In this document: piece after piece, positions 54,449 through 64,000 of the stretch | Position numbering within the stretch: position 1 is the first letter of the stretch | Layout: each line of letters begins with the position of its first letter | Source of the DNA: Hydrogenophaga sp. | GTDB taxonomy: Bacteria; Pseudomonadota; Gammaproteobacteria; Burkholderiales; Burkholderiaceae_C | Direction: 5' to 3' | NCBI RefSeq assembly: GCF_014773545.1 | Contig: NZ_SDDV01000002.1 | Coordinates: 1-64,000, forward strand | Length of the DNA: 64,000 nucleotides | Position numbers and translations under genes: made by a program | Notes under the pieces: generated by a model | Databases searched by the model: none | Told to the model about the DNA's origin: nothing | The model's input: the letters and a program-made list of their open reading frames with translations, nothing else

Positions 54449-54546
54449 AGGGCATCACCGTGCTGTACGCATCGGATGCGGGCAAACACATCACGGGGCA
54501 GTGGCTGGCGGTGGATGGTGGCGTGAGCGCGATCACTGGCGGCTGA
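54449..54546 (+). pseudogene. C-terminal fragment of a short-chain dehydrogenase (SDR)
   Basis: Directly after the thiolase stop, the frame from 54460 reads VLYASDAGKHITGQWLAVDG, GVSAITGG then stop. This is the end of an SDR enzyme (compare the usual YLASD-x5-TGQ-x-VDGG). The rest of the gene is missing, apparently deleted up to the thiolase stop codon. Confidence 0.75.
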
Positions 54547-54576
54547 ACGAGTCCTTTTCGTTGAGCGCATTCCACC

Positions 54577-54651
54577 CCGTTCGGGCTGAGCTTGTCGAAG
54601 CCCTCGTACACGAACACCTCGCAAGTCCTTCGACAGGCTCAGGACGAACGG
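54577..54651 (+). repeat. Repeat family B units in inverted orientation
   Basis: CCGTTCGGGCTGAGCTTGTC at 54577 and CCTTCGACAGGCTCAGGACG at 54627 are inverted copies separated by about 25 bp. Together they can form a long hairpin just after the SDR fragment and before the thioesterase gene. Confidence 0.7.
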
Positions 54652-54668
54652 ATATTTTGACAGGCCCC

Positions 54669-55094
54669 ATGGAGTTTTCTGTCCACATCCCTTTCGTCGA
54701 GCTGCTCGGCTTTAAACTGCAAAAGTTCGAAGGCGGCGAGGCAGAGATCGCCTTCGCGCCCAGGCGCGAACACGAGAACTCGTTCAACGTGGTGCACGGT
54801 GGCGCCAGCATGACGCTGCTCGATGTGGTGATGGCGCACGCGGCGCGTTCGGTGGAACCGGCCATGGGCTGCGTCACCATCGAGATGAAGACCAGCTTCA
54901 TGCGCGCCGCCCAAGGGCCGCTGCAGGCGAAGGGAAAACTGCTGCACCGCAGCGCCACCATGGCCTTCACCGAAGGCAGCATCTTCGATGCCACGGGCAA
55001 GCTTTGCGCCCACGCCACCGGCACCTTCAAGTTCGTGCCACGCCTGCCGGTGGGCACGTTCACCAACGCGCTCAATACCTTGAAGACCGACTGA
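54669..55094 (+). CDS. PaaI-type hotdog-fold thioesterase
   Basis: A 141-residue acyl-CoA thioesterase of the PaaI/YdiI group. The motif ENSFNVVHGGASMTLLDVVM contains the conserved HGG and the acidic Asp on the hotdog helix. It likely releases CoA from stalled intermediates of the beta-oxidation operon. Start at 54669 (MEFSVHIPFVE); the longer frame upstream runs through repeat DNA. No strong ribosome site is visible. Confidence 0.88.
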   Translation: MEFSVHIPFVELLGFKLQKFEGGEAEIAFAPRREHENSFNVVHGGASMTLLDVVMAHAARSVEPAMGCVTIEMKTSFMRAAQGPLQAKGKLLHRSATMAFTEGSIFDATGKLCAHATGTFKFVPRLPVGTFTNALNTLKTD

Positions 55095-55126
55095 GCTGTC
55101 GGTCGCCCTCAACCCGCAGACACAGC

Positions 55127-56140
55127 ATGCCCGCGAATCAACAGATCATTCTCGACAACCGCCCGCAGGGCGTTGCCACCGTCGGCAACTTCAAGCTGAT
55201 CACCACCGACACCCCGGCCCTGGCCGATGGCCAGGTGCTTGTGAAGCACCACTACCTGAGCCTGGATCCGTACATGCGTGGCCGCATGAACGACAGCAAG
55301 AGCTACGCGGCGGCGCAACCGCTGGGCGAGGTCATGATCGGCGGCACCGTGGGCGAGGTGGTCGAATCGAAACACCCCAGATTCAAGGTCGGCGACCCGG
55401 TGGTGGGCATGGGCGGCTGGCAGCAGTACAGCGTGGTGGACGCGACACAGCCCGCCGCGCTGCGCAAGGTGGACACCACCCACGTGCCGCTGTCCTATTA
55501 CCTGGGCGCGGTCGGCATGCCGGGCGTGACCGCCTGGTACGGTCTGGTGAAAATCATCAACCCCAAGGCGGGCGAGACGGTGGTCGTCAGCGCCGCCACC
55601 GGGGCCGTGGGCAGTGCCTTCGGTGCCCTGGCCAAAGCGCGCGGCTGCCGCGTGGTGGGCATCGCGGGCGGACCGGCGAAATGCACCTATGCGGTGGACG
55701 AACTGGGCTTTGACGCCTGCATCGACCACAGGCAACACCCAGACATGTATTCGCTGGCCAAGGCACTGAAACAGGCATGCCCGAACGGCATCGACGGTCA
55801 CTTCGAGAACGTGGGCGGCATGATCCTGGACGCCGTGCTGCTGCGCATGAACGCCTTCGGCCGCATCGCGGTCTGCGGCATGATCGCGGGCTACGACGGC
55901 GCGCCGCTGCCGCTGGCCAACCCGGCGCTGATTCTGATGAACCGGCTGAAGATCGAAGGCTTCATCGTCAGCGAACACATGGAAGTCTGGCCCGAAGCGC
56001 TGGCCGAGCTGGGCCTGCTGGTGGCCACTGGCAAGCTGCGCCCGCGCGAGACCGTGGCGCAGGGCCTGGAGAACGCGCCCGAGGCTTTTCTGGGTTTGCT
56101 CAAAGGCAAAAATGTCGGTAAACAGCTGGTGAGGATGTGA
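55127..56140 (+). CDS. NADP-dependent oxidoreductase, CurA-like (MDR family)
   Basis: A 337-residue zinc-free medium-chain reductase. Signature LSLDPYMRGRMNDSKSYAAA, then GMPGVTAWYGLVKIINPKAG, and the dinucleotide motif VSAATGAVGSAFGALAKARG. Relatives are curcumin or 2-alkenal reductases acting on alpha,beta-unsaturated carbonyls. Last gene of the fad-type operon. ATG at 55127; no strong ribosome site. Confidence 0.9.
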   Translation: MPANQQIILDNRPQGVATVGNFKLITTDTPALADGQVLVKHHYLSLDPYMRGRMNDSKSYAAAQPLGEVMIGGTVGEVVESKHPRFKVGDPVVGMGGWQQYSVVDATQPAALRKVDTTHVPLSYYLGAVGMPGVTAWYGLVKIINPKAGETVVVSAATGAVGSAFGALAKARGCRVVGIAGGPAKCTYAVDELGFDACIDHRQHPDMYSLAKALKQACPNGIDGHFENVGGMILDAVLLRMNAFGRIAVCGMIAGYDGAPLPLANPALILMNRLKIEGFIVSEHMEVWPEALAELGLLVATGKLRPRETVAQGLENAPEAFLGLLKGKNVGKQLVRM

Positions 56141-56215
56141 CCCACCCGAGCCGCCTGCGACGTCACCCTTCAGGGGAGCCGCGGGACTGCCACCGTTAGC
56201 GGCGCACGCGGGTCA

Positions 56216-59023
<2,808 letters not shown>

Positions 59024-59024
59024 G

Positions 59025-59153
59025 GGCTCACCAGGGGTTCAGGCTGAAACTGGTGAGCGCCGTTGGAGCCGGGCAAGCGGCAGGCACCTTATTGTCCGGT
59101 TGACTCAAGCCTGACGCCGACACGGGGGCCGGCGCTGCAGCGCTCCTTGAGAG
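59025..59153 (-). promoter_or_regulatory. S-adenosylhomocysteine (SAH) riboswitch of metH
   Basis: Minus strand 59153 to 59050. P1: CTCAAG (59151-59146) with CTTGAG (59109-59104). The conserved core GGAGCGCTGC (59146-59137) can pair as a pseudoknot with GGCGCTCAC (59061-59053), and AGGCTTGAG closes the domain, all as in Rfam SAH riboswitches (RF01057). Expression platform: CTCACCAG (59057-59050) can also pair perfectly with CTGGTGAG (59034-59027), which sits 3 nt before the metH ATG. SAH binding should lock CTCAC in the pseudoknot and free the start region, turning metH on. Confidence 0.87.
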
Positions 59154-59177
59154 GGTGGCATTTTAGTGGTTGCAGCG

Positions 59178-60206
59178 CTATGCAGTCCACACGCGCACCG
59201 GACGCGCCAAAGCGCTTGCACGCACGCGCAACTGGCCGCAGGCGCCGTCCACATCCTGCCCGGCGGACTGGCGCAGCTTGGTCAGAATGCCGCGCCGGTG
59301 CAGGCGGCGCGCCATGTCGGCGGCTTTTTCCCCACTCGGACGCGCAAACGGCAAGCCGGATACCGCGTTGTACGCAATCAGGTTCAAAACGGCGTGCTGG
59401 CCGCTTAGCAAGCGCACGATGCCTTCGATCTCGTCGTCGCCGTCATTGACGCCATCGAGCAGCGTCCACTGGTACTGAATCGGGTAGCCGGTGGCGCGGG
59501 CGTAGCGCTCGCCGGCCTGCACCAGCTCCTGCGGCGTCAGATGCGGCGCGCGCGGCAGCAGTTGGGCGCGCAGGTCGGCCTTGCTGGTGTGCAGCGACAG
59601 CGCCAGCGCGGGCTTGACCGGCCCCAGCGGCAACAGCTCGAATACGCGCCGGTCGCCCACAGTAGAAAAAACCAGGTTTTTGTGGCCGATGTTGCCCACC
59701 GTTCCCAGCAGCGCGATTGCTTGCAGCACGTTGTCCAGGTTGTGCGCGGGCTCGCCCATGCCCATGAACACCACTTTTTTCACCGGCCGCAGGGTGCGGG
59801 CCAGCACCACCTGCGCCACGATCTCGGCGCTGCCCAACTGGCGGATCAAGCCGCTGGTGCCGGTCATACAAAAGCGGCAGCCGACAGCACAGCCGACCTG
59901 GGTCGAGACGCACAAACCCTCGCGTGGCAGCAGCACGGCCTCGACCATTTGCCCGTCGGCCAGCCGCAGCAGCAGACGGGACGAACCGTCTGCGCCTGGG
60001 TGCTCCGATTCGAGCTGCGCCAGCGCAGCCAGCTCGGCCGCTATGGCCGGCAGCTCGGCGCGCAGGGCGGCGGGCAGAAAATGCTCGATCTTGCGCCGGC
60101 CCGCCGTCTGTGGCAACGCCAGGCTCCAGTGGCGCAACACGCGCTGCTCGTGTTTGGGGCGGGCGCCGAGCGCCTGCAGGCGCTCGCGCAGTTGTGCAAT
60201 GCGCAT
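59178..60206 (-). CDS. RlmN/Cfr-family radical SAM RNA methyltransferase
   Basis: A 342-residue radical SAM enzyme. The Fe-S motif is CAVGCRFCMTG (Cys at about 104, 108, 111); VKKVVFMGMGEPAHNLDNV is the SAM-binding GGE-like segment; the C-terminal catalytic cysteine is in GQDVDGACGQL. RlmN makes 2-methyladenosine at A2503 of 23S rRNA and A37 of some tRNAs. The N-terminus (MRIAQLRERLQALGARPKHE) differs from canonical RlmN, which suggests a paralogue rather than the housekeeping copy. Confidence 0.88.
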   Translation of the reverse strand: MRIAQLRERLQALGARPKHEQRVLRHWSLALPQTAGRRKIEHFLPAALRAELPAIAAELAALAQLESEHPGADGSSRLLLRLADGQMVEAVLLPREGLCVSTQVGCAVGCRFCMTGTSGLIRQLGSAEIVAQVVLARTLRPVKKVVFMGMGEPAHNLDNVLQAIALLGTVGNIGHKNLVFSTVGDRRVFELLPLGPVKPALALSLHTSKADLRAQLLPRAPHLTPQELVQAGERYARATGYPIQYQWTLLDGVNDGDDEIEGIVRLLSGQHAVLNLIAYNAVSGLPFARPSGEKAADMARRLHRRGILTKLRQSAGQDVDGACGQLRVRASALARPVRVWTA

Positions 60207-60291
60207 GGACAGGATTGTCCCTTACGGCGCAGCGTCGCGGCAACAGGTGGACAATGAGGACTCGAAATGCAGCACACGAAGGAATCCGGGC

Positions 60292-61155
60292 ATGAAATCC
60301 ACCTTTCACATTCAGCGCAACACCCAGACCCATTGGGTGGGTGACGGGTTTCCGGTGCGAACGCTGTTTTCTTACCAGGACGATCCCGCTTTGTTTTCGC
60401 CCTTTTTGATGCTTGAGCACGCAGGCCCCACCGCCTTTGAGCCGACAGCCGAGCGGCGTGGCGTAGGCGCGCACCCGCACCGTGGTTTCGAAACCGTCAC
60501 CATCGTCCTCGACGGCGAGGTGTCGCACCGCGACTCGACCGGCGCGCTCGGCAGCGTCGGCCCGGGTGACGTGCAGTGGATGACCGCCGGCGCTGGCATC
60601 GTGCACGAGGAGTTTCACAGTGAAGCCTTTGCCCGCAGCGGAGGGCCGTTTCATATGGTGCAGCTCTGGGTCAATTTGCCGGCGCGCGACAAAATGACAG
60701 CGCCCGGCTACCAGAGCATAGGCGTGGCGCAGATACCCACCGTGCCCTTGCCCGACGGCGCCGGCACGCTGCGTCTGATCGCCGGCTCATGGCTGGGCGC
60801 CCAAGGCCCGGCCAGGACTTTCACGCCGATACAGGTGGGGGATGTGCGCCTGCAAGCCGGGCACTCGGTGACGCTGCCCGTCCTTGACGGCCATACCGCG
60901 CTGGCCTTGGTGCTGCAGGGGCGGGTGAAAACGGCGGACGGCGCGCAGGCCGACGCGAGCGAACTGATTGGCTGGCGCCGTGAGGGCGCCGGCGTCATGC
61001 TCGGAGCCGTCACCGACGCCCGCGTGCTCTGGCTGGCTGGCGAACCGATAGACGAGCCGGTGCTGGGCCACGGCCCCTTCGTGATGAACAGCCAGGCGCA
61101 GATTCGCCAGGCGCTGGCCGATTACCAGAGCGGGCGCATGGGCCGGCTGGACTGA
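60292..61155 (+). CDS. Pirin family protein
   Basis: A 287-residue bicupin, a true-length pirin. Metal-binding residues in VGAHPHRGFETVTIVLDG, and GAGIVHEEFHSEAF; the RDSTG, GDVQWMTAG block is the family fingerprint. Start ATG 60292 with GGAATCCGG upstream; the longer open frame is antisense to the rlmN-like gene. It is only distantly similar to the pirin at 46694. Confidence 0.92.
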   Translation: MKSTFHIQRNTQTHWVGDGFPVRTLFSYQDDPALFSPFLMLEHAGPTAFEPTAERRGVGAHPHRGFETVTIVLDGEVSHRDSTGALGSVGPGDVQWMTAGAGIVHEEFHSEAFARSGGPFHMVQLWVNLPARDKMTAPGYQSIGVAQIPTVPLPDGAGTLRLIAGSWLGAQGPARTFTPIQVGDVRLQAGHSVTLPVLDGHTALALVLQGRVKTADGAQADASELIGWRREGAGVMLGAVTDARVLWLAGEPIDEPVLGHGPFVMNSQAQIRQALADYQSGRMGRLD

Positions 61156-61201
61156 GAGGCCAAGACCCACGGCGTGCGGGTGGGCCTCGGGCACGCGAGG
61201 A

Positions 61202-62641
61202 TTACTCCAGCGGCGGCGCTCGACCGGGGTCGGGCGCCGCCGCTGCGACTGTGTTTTCCATGCGCGTGGCCAGCCAGACCAGCAGCAGTACCGGCAGGCC
61301 CAGGCAGGCGGTCATGATGAAAAAAGTCTGGTAGTCAAAAGCGTCGACGAAGGCCCCGGAAAAACCAGCCAGCCACTTGGGCGCCAGCAACATCATGGAG
61401 CTGAACAGCGCGTACTGGGTGGCCGAATAACGCACATTGGTCAGGCTCGACAAGTAAGCAATGAAGGCGGCCGAGGCCAGACCCGAACTCAGGTTGTCGG
61501 CCGAAATGACGGCAATCAGCGCCGTCAGGTCGTGGCCGTGACCGGCCAGCCAAGCGAACAGCAGGTTGGTCAAGGCCGACAAAAAGGCGCCCAGCATAAG
61601 CACCCGCATCACGCCCAGGCGCATCGCCAGCGCGCCGCCTATGAAGGCCCCGAGCAGCGTCATGATGAGGCCGTAGACCTTGCTGACCGCGGCCACCTCG
61701 TCCTTGGTGTAGCCCATGTCGACGTAAAACGGGTTGGCCATCACGCCCATGACGATGTCGCTGATGCGGTAGACGCCGATCAGCGCCAGGATCAGCAGCG
61801 CATGTTTGCCGTAGCGGTGCAAAAAGTCGACAAAGGGTTCGATCAGCGCGCTGCGCAGCCAACTGCCGGCATTTCTTGCCACCGGCAGCAGCACCGCCAG
61901 CGGCTCGCGCGTGAACAACACGGTGCACACGCCCACCAGCATGGATGCCGCCATCACCAAGTAGGCGGTGCTCCAGGCGGCCTGCTGGTAGAGCACGCCG
62001 GGAGCGGCGTCCACGCCAGCGACGGCGGGCGCCACCTCGGCGCGGGCGGCAATCCATAGCACGCCGGCGCCGGCCCAGATCATGGCCAGCCGGTAGCCGC
62101 TTTGGTAGGTGGCGGCCAGCGCGCCCTGGCGCGTCGTATCGGCCGACTCGATGCGGTAGGCGTCGAGCGCAATGTCTTGCGTGGCCGAGGCAAAGGCCAC
62201 CAGCAGCGCAAACCAGACCACGGCGGTCAATTGGGTGCGCGGGTCGGCCAGCGCCATGCCGATCAGGCCGGCGATGATGGTCAGTTGCGCCAGCAACAGC
62301 CAGCTGCGGCGGCGCCCGAGCCAGCGCGTCAGTACGGGAATCGGCAGGCGGTCGACCAGCGGCGCCCAGCACCACTTGAAGCCGTAGGCCAGCCCGACCC
62401 AGGTCAGGTAGCCAATGGTGGTGCGGTCCAGTCCGGCTTCGCGCAAGCGAAAACTGAGCGTACCCAGCACCAGCAGCAGCGGCAGACCAGCGGAAAAACC
62501 CAGCGCCAGCATGCGCAGGCTGGCTGGCTCCAGGTACACGCGCAGCGCCTGCCCCCAACTGGGGCGTTGCGCGCTTGGGCTTGCCGGATGGTCATGCACC
62601 GTGGGGGTGATTGCAGCGGCAGGGGCAGGAGGCACGGACAT
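61202..62641 (-). CDS. ampG: AmpG-type muropeptide permease (MFS)
   Basis: A 479-residue polytopic membrane protein, about 12-14 helices. AmpG signatures: LGFSAGLPLLLVLGTLSFRL, GYLTWVGLAYGFKWCWAPLV, DRLPIPVLTRWLGRRRSWLL and FASATQDIALDAYRIE. AmpG imports GlcNAc-anhydro-muropeptides for cell-wall recycling and influences beta-lactamase induction. Divergent from the M48 protease, with 49 bp between. Confidence 0.93.
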   Translation of the reverse strand: MSVPPAPAAAITPTVHDHPASPSAQRPSWGQALRVYLEPASLRMLALGFSAGLPLLLVLGTLSFRLREAGLDRTTIGYLTWVGLAYGFKWCWAPLVDRLPIPVLTRWLGRRRSWLLLAQLTIIAGLIGMALADPRTQLTAVVWFALLVAFASATQDIALDAYRIESADTTRQGALAATYQSGYRLAMIWAGAGVLWIAARAEVAPAVAGVDAAPGVLYQQAAWSTAYLVMAASMLVGVCTVLFTREPLAVLLPVARNAGSWLRSALIEPFVDFLHRYGKHALLILALIGVYRISDIVMGVMANPFYVDMGYTKDEVAAVSKVYGLIMTLLGAFIGGALAMRLGVMRVLMLGAFLSALTNLLFAWLAGHGHDLTALIAVISADNLSSGLASAAFIAYLSSLTNVRYSATQYALFSSMMLLAPKWLAGFSGAFVDAFDYQTFFIMTACLGLPVLLLVWLATRMENTVAAAAPDPGRAPPLE

Positions 62642-62690
62642 CGGGGTGGGCGAGCAAGCAAAGACGCGAAGTTTTGTCTATTATCGGCAC

Positions 62691-63575
62691 ATGTGCTTGC
62701 TCTGCGATTTGAAGTCTTCCGTTGCGGCTGCGCCACGGCCCGAACATGTCTGGTCGGCGCGGCGTGCTTTTTTGCTCGCTGGCGCGGCCGGTGCGGCCGC
62801 GGCCGCGCTGCCAGCCGCCGCACAGGTGGCCGTGGGCGAGACTTCGGCGCTGCGCAATCTGGTGCCGGCCGAACAGCTCGAACGTGCCGCCAGCCAGCAG
62901 TACAGCGCCATGATGGCCGAGGCGCGTGCCAACCGGGTGCTGCTGCCCGACGGCCACGCCCAGGTACGGCGTCTGCGTGGCCTGGCGCGCCGCCTGATTC
63001 CGCATGCCACACCCTGGAACCGGCGCGCGCGCAACTGGAACTGGGAGGTCAACCTGATTCAAAGTCCGCAAATCAATGCTTTCGTCATGCCGGGCGGCAA
63101 AATTGCTTTTTTCAGCGGCATTCTGGAGCAGCTCAGGCTGAGCGATGACGAGGCCGCGATGATCATGGGCCATGAAATGGCGCACGCCGTGCGCGAGCAC
63201 GCGCGCGCACGGCTGGCCAAGACGCAGGCCACCGGCATGGGCTTGTCGCTGCTGTCGCAGATGCTGGGCCTGGGCGACGTGGGCAACGTGGCGGCCAATC
63301 TGGGCACCCAGTTGCTGAGCCTGCGCTTTAGCCGTGAGGATGAGACCGACGCCGACCTGGTCGGTCTGGAGATCGCCGCCCGATCGGCCTTTGCGCCGTC
63401 CGCCAGTGTGAGTCTGTGGGAGAAAATGATCGCGCACACCCGCAACGGCGGTCCGGCGTTTCTCTCCACCCACCCGGCGGGCCCAGAGCGGATTCGCGAG
63501 CTGCAGGCCAACCTGCCCAAGGTGCAGGGCCTGTTCGAGCAGGCGCGCCGGGGCGTTCAGCGATCGCCGACGTAG
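62691..63575 (+). CDS. M48-family metalloprotease, exported
   Basis: A 294-residue zinc metallopeptidase. The N-terminal signal has a twin-arginine-like pattern SARRAFLLAGAAGAAAAALP. HEMAH at about residue 163 (MIMGHEMAHAVREHA) is the zinc site, and EDETDADLVGL gives the third ligand. QINAFVMPGGKIAFFSGILE is typical of the LoiP/YcaL group, which degrade or assemble outer-membrane proteins. The start at 62691 (MCLLCDL) fits the signal; its 3' end overlaps the convergent hydrolase gene by 19 bp. Confidence 0.92.
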   Translation: MCLLCDLKSSVAAAPRPEHVWSARRAFLLAGAAGAAAAALPAAAQVAVGETSALRNLVPAEQLERAASQQYSAMMAEARANRVLLPDGHAQVRRLRGLARRLIPHATPWNRRARNWNWEVNLIQSPQINAFVMPGGKIAFFSGILEQLRLSDDEAAMIMGHEMAHAVREHARARLAKTQATGMGLSLLSQMLGLGDVGNVAANLGTQLLSLRFSREDETDADLVGLEIAARSAFAPSASVSLWEKMIAHTRNGGPAFLSTHPAGPERIRELQANLPKVQGLFEQARRGVQRSPT

Positions 63576-64000
63576 GGATTGCTGCGCCGTTCCTGTCCAA
63601 AGGTGCTCTGCGGCCCGTGGCCAGGAACGAACACCGTGTCGTCGCCCATAGGCCATAAGCGTTCTTTGATGCTGCGAACCAATTGCGCATGGTCGCCTTG
63701 CGGAAAATCGGTCCGGCCGATGCTGCCAGCAAACAGCACGTCGCCCACGAAGGCGCGCTTGGCCTGCGCCGAGTGAAACACCACGTGTCCCGGCGTGTGG
63801 CCGGGGCAGTGGCGCACGCTTAGCACACAGTGGCCGATTTGCACCGAGTCGCCGTCGCTCAGCCAGCGCGTGGGCGTGAAGGCCTCGCTGCGCGGCAGAC
63901 CGAACATGCTGCCCTGTTGCGGCAGAGCGTCGATCCAGAACTGGTCACCCGGATGCGGGCCGATGATGGGCAAGCTCAGGCGTCGCGCCAGTTCGGCACT
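63557..64000 (-). CDS. Metallo-beta-lactamase-fold hydrolase (glyoxalase II-like), 5' end beyond the window
   Basis: The last 147 residues of an MBL-fold protein. Visible metal ligands: HCPGHTPGHVVFH, FVGDVLFAGSIGRTDFPQGD and the C-terminal VPGHGPQSTFGQERRSNPY. This is the single-domain YcbL/GloB2-like group. The N-terminal HxHxDH motif is outside the window, as the frame stays open to 64000. Convergent with the M48 gene. Confidence 0.92.
   Translation of the reverse strand, partial: SAELARRLSLPIIGPHPGDQFWIDALPQQGSMFGLPRSEAFTPTRWLSDGDSVQIGHCVLSVRHCPGHTPGHVVFHSAQAKRAFVGDVLFAGSIGRTDFPQGDHAQLVRSIKERLWPMGDDTVFVPGHGPQSTFGQERRSNPYVGDR

Overview
The window looks like chromosomal DNA from a GC-rich betaproteobacterium, most likely order Burkholderiales and probably Comamonadaceae-like. 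This is an inference from gene content and protein style: RpoH with HrcA/CIRCE control, a complete flg cluster, a type II secretion (T2SS) cluster with divergent gspC, and a MetH that lacks its homocysteine domain. No database was consulted. There is no prophage, CRISPR array, rRNA or recognisable transposase.

Layout. 1-3.1 kb: end of a polysaccharide/O-antigen locus (ABC-2 permease, rfbC, rfbA) with a recombination scar. 3.3-4.45 kb: a two-gene nucleotidyltransferase cassette bounded by short direct repeats, then dispersed repeats. 4.5-11.8 kb: housekeeping genes dgt, aroB, lysS, rpoH, nadK, hrcA; the rpoH promoter carries a CIRCE operator, so HrcA encoded 1.2 kb away probably represses rpoH. 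11.8-13.4 kb: a tRNA-Ile(CAU) gene split by a 251-nt group I intron, a 123-bp repeat, a ParDE toxin-antitoxin pair and a truncated nucleotidyltransferase. 13.5-25.7 kb: flagellar genes flgN-flgM-flgA (minus) divergent from flgBCDEFGHIJKL (plus), followed by an HDOD gene and queC.

27.8-41.7 kb: a T2SS cluster, gspC (plus) divergent from gspGHIJKLMNDE (minus). gspF is separated from gspE by an inserted block: a repeat element with 13-bp terminal inverted repeats, a RelBE-type pair and a lipoprotein gene with a C9 tract in its apparent promoter. 42-44.7 kb: a CobT-like protein lacking both catalytic glutamates, and ilvA preceded by a promoter-terminator unit that would make an RNA of about 80 nt. 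45-51 kb: an OsmC-like protein, LysR with pirin and flavodoxin, and a ferric-type ABC importer. 51.1-56.1 kb: a fatty-acid beta-oxidation operon (multifunctional enzyme, thiolase, hotdog thioesterase, CurA-type reductase) with a leftover SDR fragment. 56.2-64 kb: metH behind an SAH riboswitch, an RlmN-family methylase, a second pirin, AmpG, an M48 protease and a partial metallo-beta-lactamase-fold hydrolase.

Three dispersed repeat families (A: 123 bp; B: TTCGACAGGCTCAGG type with terminal inverted repeats; C: GAAATCGGGGTCAGATTC type) sit at most accessory junctions and account for most of the irregularities: an altered protein C-terminus, an operon split and a possible promoter donation.
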